Shown in pieces: positions 1 to 10,799 of a DNA stretch of 64,000 nucleotides. The notes below the pieces were generated by a model. That model was not told the origin of the DNA and did no database searches. It saw nothing but the letters and a program-made list of their open reading frames with translations. Both the position numbers and the translations under genes were made by a program. Numbering within the stretch: the stretch's first letter is position 1; the number at the start of each line of letters is the position of its first letter. The DNA is from Actinostola sp. cb2023. Taxonomy: Eukaryota; Cnidaria; Anthozoa; Actiniaria; Actinostolidae. The stretch covers positions 1 through 64,000 of the forward strand of contig JAUJYZ010001051.1 in assembly GCA_033675265.1 (NCBI GenBank), given 5' to 3'.

Positions 1-478
1 GCGACTCAACAAGCCAGGGTACACTTTCACATACGGCTCGTGCTTCATGAGGGAGGGTTTTCTTCGAGTTACGAACTTCGAGTTACGAATTTCAAGTTAC
101 GCGATTTTCGAGTTACGCGCTCGGACACACCCACATGTTTTAGCCAACGCCCACTTTGACATTTACGCGTAACTCGATGACAAACATCGGTGAAAACAAA
201 ATCGAGTTACGTAACTCGAAGTCAACGAAACGAAAATTTATTTTCGAGTTACGCGTTAACTCCGTAACTCGATCCTAAAATTCGACAAACACGTTTTCGA
301 GTTACGTACATAAATATGTAAATAAATATGAAACTTTATTATTATTATTTTTCCAAATGGCCTTATAAGTAGAAAATCTACTAAAACATTTAGAGAAATA
401 TTCTCATCACTGATGATGACAGAACTTTTGTCTGATTTTTCAAAAAGTCAAAAGTGTTGTGTTTCCCTGAAAATATTG

Positions 479-520
<42 letters not shown>

Positions 521-555
521 TACAGTTTTAATATAACTCTCTGTGAACTAGGGCA

Positions 556-1685
556 CCTGACTCTGACTATGACCTGACTCTGACCTGACTCTGACTCTGA
601 CCTGACTCTGACCTGACTCTGACCTGACTCTGACTCTGACCTGACTCTGACCTGACTCTGACCTGACTCTGACTCTGACCTGACTCTGACCTGACTCTGA
701 CTCTGACCTGACTCTGACTCTGACTCTGACCTGACTCTGACTCTGACTCTGACCTGACTCTGACTCTGACTCTGACCTGACTCTGACTCTGACCTGACTC
801 TGACTCTGACTCTGACCTGACTCTGACTCTGACCTGACTCTGACTCTGACCTGACTCTGACTCTGACCTGACTCTGACCTGACTCTGACCTGACTCTGAC
901 CTGACTCTGACCTGACTCTGACCTGACTCTGACCTGACTCTGACCTGACTCTGACCTGACTCTGACCTGACTCTGACCTGACTCTGACTCTGACCTGACT
1001 CTGACCTGACTCTGACTCTGACTCTGACCTGACTCTGACTCTGACTCTGACCTGACTCTGACTCTGACTCTGACCTGACTCTGACTCTGACTCTGACCTG
1101 ACTCTGACTCTGACTCTGACCTGACTCTGACTCTGACCTGACTCTGACTCTGACCTGACTCTGACTCTGACCTGACTCTGACCTGACCTGACTCTGACCT
1201 GACTCTGACCTGACTCTGACCTGACTCTGACCTGACTCTGACCTGACTCTGACCTGACTCTGACTCTGACCTGACTCTTTCCTGACTCTGACCTGACTCT
1301 GACCTGACTCTGACTCTGACCTGACTCTGACTCTGACTCTGACCTGACTCTGACTCTGACTCTGACCTGACTCTGACTCTGACTCTGACCTGACTCTGAC
1401 TCTGACCTGACTCTGACTCTGACTCTGACCTGACTCTGACTCTGACCTGACTCTGACTCTGACCTGACTCTGACTCTGACCTGACTCTGACCTGACTCTG
1501 ACCTGACTCTGACCTGACTCTGACCTGACTCTGACCTGACTCTGACCTGACTCTGACTCTGACTCTGACCTGACTCTGACTCTGACCTGACTCTGACCTG
1601 ACTCTGACTCTGACTCTGACCTGACTCTGACCTGACTCTGACCTGACTCTGACTCTGACTCTGACCTGACTCTGACTCTGACTCA
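556..1685. repeat. Minisatellite of CCTGA and CTCTGA units
   Basis: About 1.1 kb is built only from a 5-mer (CCTGA) and a 6-mer (CTCTGA) in varying order, with one interruption near 1277. The minus strand is open for almost 400 codons in two frames (VRVRSESGQSQ-like), but only because the repeat contains no stop. I do not regard this as protein coding. The array sits inside the 54-2462 element. Confidence 0.9.
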
Positions 1686-1737
1686 GGCACTCTAGCACCA
1701 TTTAATTTTTTTAGTATAAAAGCTGTGAACTAGGGCA

Positions 1738-1803
1738 CCTGACTCTGACTCTGACCTGACTCTGACCTGACTCTGACTCTGACCTGACTCTGACTCTGAC
1801 TCA
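1738..1803. repeat. Short second CCTGA/CTCTGA array with duplicated flanks
   Basis: A 66-bp copy of the same satellite. It is preceded by GTGAACTAGGGCACCTGA and followed by ACTCAGGCACTCTAGCACC and a T-rich AGTATAAAAGCTG segment. The large array has the same two flanks. The whole unit (left flank, array, right flank) was therefore duplicated in tandem, and only one copy expanded or the other contracted. Confidence 0.8.
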
Positions 1804-2462
1804 GGCACTCTAGCACCATTTATTTTTTTTAGTATAAAAGCTGCAAATATATTTTGTAATGATGTAAATGATTCAAACCCACGAAGGAAGGAGTGATGTA
1901 ATAATATATTTAAACAACAACAACCATTTGTGTGGGATAAGGGGTAGAGAATTAAGTATACCCATACACTTAGACTTACCACAAGTCGACCTCTAGATAT
2001 ATAGGAAAATAACTGACAATTTCTACAGTAAGTTGTATCTAGGTTGGTTGAGACACAAGTGATATTATGGAATGACATGTAATATCTTGCAAATAACTAA
2101 GCATGGAGCAAGAAGAAACTCTTGCATGATTTTAAAATATGGATAATGGTATAAAATTGTTGTTTTCTTTCAAGTATATATAATAAAGTTTTATGTACAT
2201 ATTTATGTACGTAACTCGAAAACGTGTTTGTCGAATTTTAGGATCGAGTTACGGAGTTAACGCGTAACTCGAAAATAAAGTTTCTCTTCGTTGACTTCGA
2301 GTTACGTAACTCGATTTTGTTTTCACCGATGTTTGTCATCGAGTTACGCGTAAATGTCAAAGTGGGCGTTGGCTATAAATTAAGGGTGTGTCCGAGCACG
2401 TAACTCGAAAATCGCGTAACTCGAAGTTCGTAACTCGAAGTTCGTAACTCGAAGAAAACCCT

Positions 2463-2775
2463 ATCTCGTGCTCCATTGACTATTGTTTAGCTAGGAACAT
2501 CTGATGACGTTTGCAGCTTGCGATTAGCTCATATTGCATTCCTATCATTCTTGACATACCTCGACACCAAGAGATCCGAAAGACATTTTTAGTACCACAG
2601 GTATCCCGACTAATAGGCTGCTCGTTCTAATGAATCGGCAAATAAAGCACAGGTAACCCATAAAATAAATAAAACATAACCCCATAACTACCAATTAGTA
2701 GTCTACCGTGTGGCAAGCTAGAAGTCCGACACTTAAATAAAGTTATTGATTGATTGATTGATAATCTTTTTAAAG
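2463..2775. other. Spacer with a LINE-type tail upstream of the first visible GGT exon
   Basis: No coding exon is recognisable. The stretch holds two variants of the recurrent motif (CCACAGGTATCCCG near 2597 and CACAGGTAACCCA at 2648-2660). It ends with TAAATAAAG followed by (TTGA)n at about 2733-2762, the typical 3' end of a LINE-like retrotransposon. A splice acceptor (TTTTTAAAG) precedes position 2776. The missing first GGT exon must lie here unrecognised or outside the window. Confidence 0.5.
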
Positions 2776-2978
2776 GAAAAGAAAATGCACAAGAGCCATT
2801 TTTATCGGCGTTGTCATAGTCGTCATCGTCATCGTCATCGTTGCAGTTGTGCTTGGAGTTACACTAGGACGGAAAAAGTCTTCGGGACAAAGCGGAACAA
2901 CAACAACAACAACAACAACAACAAATGCAACAACAACAACAACAACAACTACTACAGCTACTACTACTACTACTACAG

Positions 2979-3009
<31 letters not shown>

Positions 3010-6000
3010 AGGACCTACAGTAGCACCTACCTCGCCTCCCCCTCTCCCTACCGGACCACCCGATGCAGAAGGACCTTATCAGGAAGCCGTGGTGGCGGCT
3101 GATGCGGGAAAGTGCTCAGAGGTCGGCCGGGATATCATGAAGAGGAATGGATCAGCCGTGGATGCAGCTGTTGCGAGCCTATTTTGTGTTGGAGTTCTGA
3201 ACATGCATTCCGCTGGTATTGGAGGGGGAGGGTTTATAGTGGTGTACAATCGCAGCAACAAATACACGGAGATGTTTGATTTCCGAGAAGAAGCACCAGG
3301 CAAGACTCACAGAGATATGTATGTCAATAGTTCTTTGAGTTCACGCGTAGGTACGTACAGTCATAGACTATTTATCTATTATATATATATGGTTGTATGT
3401 CAATAGTTCTTTGAGTTCACGCGTAGGTACGTACAGTCATAGACTATTTATCTATTATATATATGGTTGTATGTCAATAGTTCTTTGAGTTCACGCGTAG
3501 GTACGTACAGTCATAGACTATTTATCTATTATATATATGGTTGTATGTCAATAGTTCTTTGAGTTCACGCGTAGGTACGTACAGTCATAGACTATTTATA
3601 TATTATATATATGGTTGTATGTTAATAGTTCTTTGAGTTCACGCGTAGGTACGTACAGTCATAGACTATTTATATATTATATATATATTATGGTTGTATG
3701 TCAATAGTTCTTTGAGTTCACGCGTAGGTACGTACAGTCATAGACTATTTATCTATTATATATATGGTTGTATGTCAATAGTTCTTTGAGTTCACGCGTA
3801 GGTACGTACAGTCATAGACTATTTATCTATTATATATATATGGTTGTATGTCAATAGTTCTTTGAGTTCACGCGTAGGTACGTACAGTCATTTATAGAAG
3901 GGAATACTAATAAAGGACTAACTTAGAGAATACTAAAACATTTATTATCCAACTGTACTCAGTAGAGTACAAATATCGCGTGAGTAGGACTGCATGGAAC
4001 GATGAGCAAGCGCGCACTCTGATTGGCTACTCTACTAGCTAGTAGGCTATATGAGCTGATAGCAACGAGTAGAGAAAATTGGAGATTTTCAACAATGGCA
4101 AACCGGTTTTGCCGAACTAAAAATAAAAACAAATGCTATATTTCTCACAATCCAGTGGTTGTAAAACAATTATTCCACTCAATGTCTGATAGCCAACGAG
4201 GCGTGTACGACGAGATGGAGTGGAATAATTGTTCAATATTTGTACTCCTCTATAAGAACACGTTTTTTAGATACTTTTTCGGTCGTAAATGAGCCTCATT
4301 TTGCCAGTTGGATAATAACTCGTAAATGATATCTAGCCATCACGTCAAACTGTCTAATAAGATATATGTACTAAACTATACAAAAAATATTCCAATACAA
4401 TCTTCAAATACCAAAAAATCGACAGTTATTTGGATTCGTAGCAGAACTGATTTAAGCACATGCAGGTAACCGGCAGAATGTATGTGAAGAATGCATCCCG
4501 AAAAATGATTCAGCAAAATATTGTCAATAAAGCTTGAAATGATAGATAACAATTGTACTTACCGTCTTGTCAAAATATACTAAACTAAACACTTAGAAAA
4601 CGTAGTGAGTCACTTACTCTTCAAAATGAAATCACAAGCGAGTTTCTCCATGAAGTCGTACGGATATTCATCAGTCGTCCAAGGTCTCCACCGATGATTA
4701 TTGCGATAGTTTGCCCAGTCTGCCAATAAATTTAAATGTCCACATTGTGCTTTTTGGGGTTTTCTTTGGTGTCCATTATTTCTCCTCTTTTTTCTAATCA
4801 TTGAGTTTGCTGCTGTTCATTTCCACAACAATTACCAGTAATTTCTAGCGTTGCAATTAAATCGTCGCAAGCCAAAAGCTCTTCGAATTCACGGTGTGCT
4901 TATTCATCTTCGCTCCAAGTCACACACAAACAGCTTGGCATAGTAGAGCGTATTTGCATTAATTTGAAATCAGTATTCCTTTGGGAAAGCAACAAACATG
5001 CAGCCAAAGAATACTCTCGTGCATGAGTATGACTATATTCTAAAACGGTTAGAGAATAAACACCTGTGCTTTATGGAATTTAGAGCTCCTCGCATTGACA
5101 GAAGGGACAGGAGGGCGCCTGCGCCACTACGCCCTCGTGGCCTCCTTCTAGCATGCTGCTCGGGACTCTCTTTTTTTTCTTTTTTTTTTTCCTTTCATTT
5201 AAATTTATTACACACATTTCTATTTAATTACAATGTTTTCTAAATACTTAATTACTTGATATGCATACTTACATTTTTTATTATTGTTATTACAATCATA
5301 GATGTAAATTAAATATAGAAAACAAAAAGAAAAATGTCTAACAAATTAGTTTTTGTACATGAATGCCTTTGCCAGTAACATTATTCAGGAACGTAAAGCA
5401 TTAGTTATTTTGCTCCATTTACTTTTAAATGTAGAGAAATTAATTTTTTTGATTTGGCCACGTTATATTCAATTCGGGACTCTCAATCGGGACTCGGAAC
5501 TCTCAATTCCATCAGCACTCTCGTGTATTCTCTACCATTACATGTTACATACAGTATGTGGTTCTAATTGTGAACGGTTCTAATTGTGAACACTGTTCAG
5601 TTAACGGTGTAAATCATGTGGTATTGAAAATAAATTGAATTGAATTGAATACCCTGGTTACCACATGCTATTATTTTATCTCTCTCGAGCCGTAGGCGCT
5701 CTCGTAGAGTTTAGAGAGAGATAAAATAATAGTCTCTGCTACCCAGGTTACACATTAACTGAACAGTGTTCACAATTAGAACCGTTCACAATTAGAACCA
5801 CATACTGTACCAATACATACATTGCGTTCAATTTAATTTTATTAAACCCATTTTGTAATTTTGTCAGGAGCCTCAGCCTCAGGAGTTCCAGGCGAAGTTA
5901 AGGGATTCCATGCGATATGGAAAAAGTATGGCCGTCTGCCATGGAAAGACATCGTCCAACCCTCGATCAATATGGCCAAAAACGGACTACAAATAGGCTC

Positions 6001-9000
6001 CAATCTTTACTATGCCATGACCAGAAAATCAGTTAAGAAATTAATCTTGAAGGATCCCGGATTAAGGTAGTAGTAGTAGTAGTAGTACACGCCCGTCATT
6101 ACCATAATGTACGTCAGTAAATAGTAGTACACGCCCTGTCATTACCATAATGTACGTCAGTAAATTTACATCTCTTTTTACACGGTGTTCAATTTTCATT
6201 TACACCTATTTCAACTAACGTTGTCGCGTTCAAAGCAACAAGCGTCAAGCCAAGACCGAAGTGAATGCTGGTTATGTGCTGACAATTATTTAAATCACAA
6301 TTGTTTCTATAAGGACTAATTACAAAATATGAATATTTTCACGTGCTTGTTTGCATATCACAATTCGTTCCATAGAAAATAGGTCCGATTTGAATAATTT
6401 GACAACACAAAACCAGCGTTCACTTCGGTCTTGGCTTGACGCTTGTTGCTTTGAACGCGACAACGTTTTTTGACTGAATAGGTGTATATTACCTAAGCCC
6501 TAAATTATCAAGGATTTAGAGGGCATAAATCACTCACAATTTCTATGTAGATTCTTAAGAAAACCATTTGTAAAGTCAGGAAAACAGAGGGCCGAGGGCA
6601 TTATAGGATATTTATGCCCGCAAGTGACGTCAATAGAACGTTTTCCCATAACTGGGATTAGGAATGCTAATGAGTTTGCTAATATGTTAATGAGCTGTCT
6701 ACCGTACTGTCAACTAAATTGTACCGAAATAATCTGCGTGAAGACGTTTTAATTTTAAAATATTATCCTTATTGCACTTTCTGTGGACTAGACATAATTG
6801 ACCTGCCTGTAATTGAATTGTTTAATCCAAGCATAGAACGGCGTGCTTACATTTGAATATTCTGTGAAGCCGGAGCTAGACCACTGACAACTTATTGGAA
6901 TATAACTGAAACTGAAAATTTCTGCGCAGTACGTTCAGCAGATTATTTCGGTATAATTTAGTTGGCAGTACGGTGTACAGCTCATTAGCATATTAGCAAA
7001 CTCATTTGCATTCCTAACCCCAGTTATGGGAAAACGTTCTAATATAACATGCGCGCGAATGATGATTTATGCAAATTAACTGAATTTGCCGCAGGTTTAC
7101 GTGACGTCATATTTCCTGCGTCAAAATGTAAATTAGCTACGTCAAAAGTGAAACAAGATGGCCGAAGGTGAATTGAGTCACTTCTCGATAGATTTAGACT
7201 TTCTTTTTAACTATAATTTAGGGCTTAGGTATTATATTTTTTCGGGCATAATGTTTTATTTAGGCCCATGAAACCATTATCCCCTCAGAAGATCACATTT
7301 ATGTTATATTTTATACTCTTGTCCCTGACTTGTACACAGTGCTTATTGGTATTAATTTGGTTCCTCGCACGCTAATTAAAAAAAAATTTCCGGGCTGTTC
7401 AAAGACCTGTATCGTATGGATGATTTTCTAAGCCTGTGGACTATTTTATTGCATGTATCAGGGAGTTGCTGGTTAATGAAAAAGGCGAACTGCGACAGTT
7501 GGGCGAAGTCATTAAGATGCCTAAACTAGCAAGAACACTAGAGCGAATAAGCGATGACCCAGAGGACTTTTACTCGGGCGAACTTGCAAAGGAAATCGTG
7601 AGTGAAGTCGAGGCTGCGGGTGGAATTATTACACTTCAAGACATGAAAAACTACGAAGTCAAAATCAGGAAAACTTTGGTTAGCACTCTAGGGGAGTACA
7701 AGTGGTACTCTGCAGCTCCCCCCGGCAGTGGTGCTGTAATGGGACTGATTCTTAACATTCTAAAAGGTATGTCTTTATCATCATCATCATCATCAGTCAT
7801 CATCAGTCATCATCATCAGTCATCATTATCATCATCATCATCATCATCATGGTATTATCGATATAATTCAAGCATCAGTTTGTGTAAGTTGCCCGATGGT
7901 ATTCAACAAGCTGAATTGCATCCATTATGCCGACATAGATTTAAGCACGCTATGCTCTGTATACGGAGTAGAGCCCAATGCAAGGGGCCAGGGCAGAATT
8001 TGGGCTTCCTGTGGAGCTGACGTGTTTGCATATTTTCTACAAGCGTGCACTGTGAGCCCGCGCGCATTTATTTTTTGTGTGCGAAAAACCGCAAACGCGG
8101 CAACACACAGGAAGCCCAATTTGTGGCGTTCACTTTTGATTGATGGTGTGTTTCTACTAGGATACAACATGACCGCTTCTGCAAGGAAGGACACCAATAC
8201 ATCCATCCTTACTTACCACCGTATCGTAGAAGCTTTTAAGTTCGCATATGCCTATAGGGCGTTGCTAGGCGACCCAGACTATGTCAATCTAACTGGAGTA
8301 AGTATAAATCTTATAACGTTTTGCCGACAAACTTCATTAATGATGTTGAATCAAGGACCAAACACAGGAAGCCCAAGCTCTGTTGGCTTGTGGCCATTAT
8401 AAAGAAATGTATGTGAATGTATGTAAAAAGTGGTCCAAATGAGCTGAAACCGCTATCAGGGCGAAATAACACAACAAGCAACACTCCATATGAGTTTCAA
8501 AGCTTTTACTTTTAGATTACTCTCAAAAATGCAGTTTATATATTTTCACATACATTTCTTTATAACGGCCACAAGAACAGAGCTTGGGCTTCCTGTGGAC
8601 CAAACACCGAGAGAGCGAGCATCACTACCATCACCTCCACTAGCACTGAAGTCGTCGTATACATTATAGCTGCGGTTCTCAGTATTATGCGAACTCAGAC
8701 ATTCAAACAGTCGGCTGGAACTTGGTTTTTCGCTTCTATCAATCAAATTCAAAACTCAAACAAAATTCAAAACTAAATACATTCTTCGACCAAATGATCC
8801 ATAATTTAGCTCAAAATCAGTGACATATTTGGTTTCCATTTGGTGGGTCTTCTATGATTTTTTTTTTTAAGTTTTCTGATTTTTTTATGTTGATTGCAGT
8901 GCCGTACATAACATAAAATTCAAGGGGGGCAGTACGAGTATGCCCCCCTGCCGCTGTGCTGTGTACGGCCCTGGATTGACAGAAGCGAAAAACCAAGTCA

Positions 9001-10559
9001 CAAGCCAACTCGATCCTTAAGTGTCTGAGTTCGCATAGAGACGTTTTCGTATGCCGGAGTGGGAAACTACGGTAAGGAGTTACGGTCACGGTACGGAATC
9101 GATGACATCTATTCAACCAATCACAGCGCGCGAAATCATCGCTCAACCAATCAGAATGCTTGGATACCGCACGATGATGGCGCGATACGGTCACTGCACG
9201 GCACGAACCGTACCGTAACTACTTCCGCGTACGAAAACGACTCTAATACTGAGAATCGCAGTAACTGACGCATGTTTGCATTGCGTCACAATTTTCAGGT
9301 TCTCACAAACATCACTGATCCAGACTTTGGAGAAGCTCTGCGTCTGAAGATTTATGACAACAAGACTTTTACAGACTACCGTCACTATGGCAACTATTAT
9401 TCAGCAAACGACGGTGGTACTTCACACATGTCTTTACTGGCTCCTAATGGTGATGCCGTGTCAGCTACCACGACTATTAACTTGTTGTAAGAACTGCAAT
9501 ATTATTGGGTCTGGTCTCTTGTGTATTAATAAAACTACCGCAATCTTTATTTTTTATTTTTATTTTTTAAATGTATTATTTTAATTAATTTTAAATTAAT
9601 TAATATTTTTTTATTTTATATTTATAGATGGATGTGAGAAGATAGGTGTTTTCACAGTTCACTGATATTGTTCTTTATTTCAGTTTTGGGGGTAAATTTC
9701 GCGGCACCAAAACGGGAATCATGTGGAACAACGAAATGGACGATTTTTCAATTCCCAACAAGCCAAACGCATTTGGTGTGTTGCCGTCTCCAGCGAACTT
9801 CGCCAATCCGCGCAAGAGACCGCTGTCCTCTATGTCGCCCTCGATATTTGTCGACAAGAATGGTGACGTCAGGATGGTAGCGGGTGCGTCAGGGGGGACT
9901 AAGATCACCACGGCAACATCACTGGTGAGTACAGTCAGTCATTCAAGGTTACTTCCTGTACATGTGTATAGCTGAGGTAAAACAAGATATGATTCGCGCG
10001 ACTTTTCGATGGGCTTCCTGCGTTAGAGCGCACGGGTTAATATATTTGGGCTTCCTGTGGTAGAGCGCACGGGTTAATATATTTGGGCTCCCTGTGGTAC
10101 CACATACCCTGTGGAATCTCTATAAACGTTCACTCGGCGGGCTTCAGCAATGAGAAATGAGCCTTCGGTTTCCTCAGCGGCACAGACCGCATGCGCCTTG
10201 ATACTCAATTGCCGATTTGTGACAATAAGAATTTCAACTCGACGTGCCACAGGTAGCCCGCCGAGTAATAATATAATTTGTTGTGTCAACAGGCTGTCAT
10301 GAACTACCTTTGGTTTAACCGTACTTTGCCTCAATCAGTGGTCGACCCCAGGCTCCACCACCAACTCATGCCCATGGTCATCAGAATAGATAGAGATTAT
10401 CCTCTTCCCCAGCCCATAATCGACGGGCTTATAAGGCTTGGTCACCCAGTGAAGAAGCAAAGTGGTTTTGCTGTGGTGCAGGCGGTTGCTAAGGACAAAA
10501 GCGGATTGCTATACGGGAAAGCGGACCCAAGAAAAGGCAGTTGGGCTTCTGGGTTTTGA
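2776..10559 (+). CDS. Gamma-glutamyltranspeptidase, membrane-anchored; 5' exon missing
   Basis: Coding exons: 2776-3350, 5868-6066, 7462-7766, 8161-8297, 9299-9486, 9684-9924 and 10293-10559 (TGA). They join in frame to give 636 visible residues. The enzyme removes or transfers the gamma-glutamyl group of glutathione and its conjugates at the outer cell surface. The first visible exon encodes a short basic stretch, one hydrophobic membrane anchor rich in V and I, and a roughly 40-residue threonine stalk. The catalytic domain follows, with [42 protein letters not shown] and [15 protein letters not shown]. The DGGTSHMS motif in exon 5 holds the autoprocessing and catalytic threonine. [14 protein letters not shown] and a C-terminal DPRKGSW complete the family pattern. 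No in-frame ATG follows the upstream stop, so at least one 5' exon is missing. Intron 1 holds tandem copies of the exon end with its donor. All diagnostic residues are present, so the enzyme looks functional. Which vertebrate paralogue it matches (GGT1 or GGT5) cannot be decided. Confidence 0.95.
2897..3009 (+). repeat. ACA/ACT microsatellite coding for the poly-threonine stalk of GGT
   Basis: Tandem ACA and then ACT codons inside GGT exon 1 encode about 35 threonines broken by a few Asn and Ala. They lie between the membrane anchor and the catalytic domain, and the region continues into a Pro/Thr-rich stretch. Such a segment would be a likely O-glycosylated stalk. The repeat is length-variable by nature, so the stalk may differ between alleles. 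Confidence 0.85.
3321..3890 (+). repeat. 74-77 bp tandem repeat copying the exon end and 5' splice site of GGT
   Basis: Eight copies of a unit containing GTCAATAGTTCTTTGAGTTC, CACGCGTAG|GTACGTACAG and an AT-rich intron start. The first copy is the real end of the exon (NSSLSSRV) with its donor. The other seven lie downstream in intron 1, each repeating about 30 exon bases plus the donor. If splicing used the second donor, translation would stop at the in-frame TAG at 3404-3406. Confidence 0.9.
3944..4315. mobile_element. MITE with TTATCCAACTG ends in GGT intron 1
   Basis: TTATCCAACTG at 3944 is matched by CAGTTGGATAA ending at 4315. A second inverted pair (GAGTACAAATAT / ATATTTGTACTC) lies just inside, and a central hairpin (AATTATTCCACTC / GAGTGGAATAATT) follows. 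The short open frame across it has no family features. The element is non-coding and about 370 bp long. Confidence 0.6.
4316..5550. other. GGT intron 1, unassigned stretch
   Basis: AT-rich intron sequence with a T-rich pyrimidine run near 5165-5190. Short open frames at 4610-4801 (minus) and 4998-5243 (plus) show no domain and are probably chance. Nothing else is supported. Confidence 0.4.
5551..5808. mobile_element. Pogo-like foldback MITE containing a nested hairpin and an A-rich tail
   Basis: Ends read TA-CAGTATGTGGTTCTAATT and the reverse complement ending CATACTGTA, with roughly 58-bp arms and TA at both borders. A TA target and CAGT end fit the Tc1/pogo group. The centre contains (TTGAA)n at 5629-5650, resembling a LINE tail. 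It also holds a separate hairpin, CTATTATTTTATCTCTCTC / GAGAGAGATAAAATAATAG, at about 5668-5732. Several insertions are therefore nested. Confidence 0.75.
6071..6170 (+). repeat. Two direct copies of a 50-bp unit
   Basis: GTAGTACACGCCC(T)GTCATTACCATAATGTACGTCAGTAAAT occurs twice in a row immediately after the donor of the second visible GGT exon, preceded by a (TAG)n run. Confidence 0.7.
6201..6486. mobile_element. TACACCTATTTCAA-type foldback MITE, copy 1
   Basis: The arms are about 75 bp: TACACCTATTTCAACTAACG on the left and the complement ending AATAGGTGTA on the right, including AAGCAACAAGCGTCAAGCC. A second element with the same outer 14 bp is found at 42135-42571. No coding capacity. 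Confidence 0.75.
6490..7230. mobile_element. Nested foldback element with CCTAAGCCCTAAATTA ends
   Basis: ACCTAAGCCCTAAATTAT at 6491 is mirrored by ATAATTTAGGGCTTAGGT ending at 7230. Inside it a second inverted pair of about 100 bp (6642-6737 and 6937-7041) contains CATTAGCATATTAGCAAACT and CCCATAACTGG. This indicates one foldback inserted in another within GGT intron 2. No transposase. Confidence 0.75.
7779..7850 (+). repeat. CATCAT/CATCAGT microsatellite
   Basis: Impure (CAT)n with interspersed CAGT, immediately downstream of the donor of the third visible GGT exon. Confidence 0.9.
8000..8120. mobile_element. Short element bounded by inverted copies of the TTGGGCTTCCTGTG motif
   Basis: TTGGGCTTCCTGTG at 8000 and CACAGGAAGCCCAA ending at 8119 face each other about 120 bp apart in GGT intron 3. 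The interior contains a GC-rich imperfect palindrome. It looks like a miniature element whose ends are the recurrent motif. Confidence 0.6.
8363..8597. mobile_element. Foldback MITE with ACAGGAAGCCCAAG ends and a 9-bp target duplication
   Basis: The arms of about 58 bp start ACAGGAAGCCCAAGCTCTGT and end in the complement. GGACCAAAC occurs directly on both outer sides, so the target duplication is 9 bp, a length typical of Mutator-like elements. Here the recurrent motif points outward, the opposite of its orientation at 8000-8120. Confidence 0.75.
8671..9261. mobile_element. Complex foldback in GGT intron 4
   Basis: GCGGTTCTCAGTATTA at 8673 pairs with TAATACTGAGAATCGC at 9244. GGTTTTTCGCTTCTATCAATC near 8726-8746 pairs with GATTGACAGAAGCGAAAAACC near 8975. 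GAACTCAGACA pairs with TGTCTGAGTTC. The arms are interrupted by another MITE at 8897-8974. Short open frames across the region are not gene-like. Confidence 0.6.
8897..8974. mobile_element. MITE with GCCGTACA...TGTACGGCCCTGG ends, copy 1
   Basis: Inverted ends around a purine/pyrimidine-rich centre (GGGGGGCAGTACGAGTATGC). The same ends and the GCCGTACATAAC / AAATTCAAGGGGGG core recur at 31364-31537, which confirms a family. Confidence 0.7.
10011..10253. mobile_element. Cluster of TTGGGCTTCCTGTGG motifs: a 37-bp duplication and a miniature element
   Basis: GGGCTTCCTG(TG/CG)-TAGAGCGCACGGGTTAATA occurs twice in tandem (10011 and 10048). A third motif, TTGGGCTCCCTGTGGTACC, at 10084 faces GTGCCACAGGTAGCCC near 10251, enclosing about 170 bp. 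The cluster lies in the last GGT intron. Confidence 0.6.
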
Positions 10560-10603
10560 TCTTTTAAACTGATCATGAATTGAACATTCGTGAATGAGTA
10601 TAA

Positions 10604-10799
10604 TACAAGCATCAAGAGTTCCAGACTTCCGGTACGCGCGCAATGCATTGTGAGATTATTACAAAGGAAAAGTGAGCACCAAGTGAGCAAAAACATAGCT
10701 TGGGCTCCCTGTGTCTAGAATTGGTGCTCACTTTTCCTTTGTAATAATCTCATAATGCATTGCGTGCGTACCGAAAGTCTGGAACTCTTGATGCTTGTA
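10604..10799. mobile_element. Foldback MITE with TACAAGCATCAAGAGTTCC ends
   Basis: The arms are about 85 bp, near-perfect reverse complements, including AAAGGAAAAGTGAGCACCA and its mirror. The loop contains one copy of the recurrent motif (TTGGGCTCCCTGTG). No coding capacity. Confidence 0.8.

Larger units (their letters stand above)
54..2462. mobile_element. Non-autonomous DNA transposon with long CGAGTTACG-rich terminal inverted repeats
   Basis: The left arm (about 54-318) and right arm (about 2200-2462) are near-perfect reverse complements of each other, about 265 bp long. The outer ends read AGGGTTTTCTTCGAG and CTCGAAGAAAACCCT. Each arm carries some eight to ten copies of CGAGTTACG in both orientations, like the clustered subterminal transposase sites of some cut-and-paste elements. 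No transposase gene is present; the interior is an AT-rich spacer plus a CCTGA/CTCTGA satellite. Imperfect direct repeats, CTCGTGCTTCATGA at 37-50 and CTCGTGCTCCATTGA at 2465-2479, flank the arms and may be a target duplication, although they would be unusually long. The superfamily is not recognised. Confidence 0.8.

Noticed and set aside
514..1701. Two minus-strand open frames of about 380-395 codons (VRVRSESGQSQ pattern)
   Set aside because: They are a translation of the CCTGA/CTCTGA array, which lacks stops in several frames, with no domain and no promoter or splice context.
2758..3102. 114-codon frame starting at 2758 as the GGT start
   Set aside because: It is in a different frame from the membrane anchor and catalytic domain, and reads His/Arg then Asn/Tyr runs from the microsatellite.
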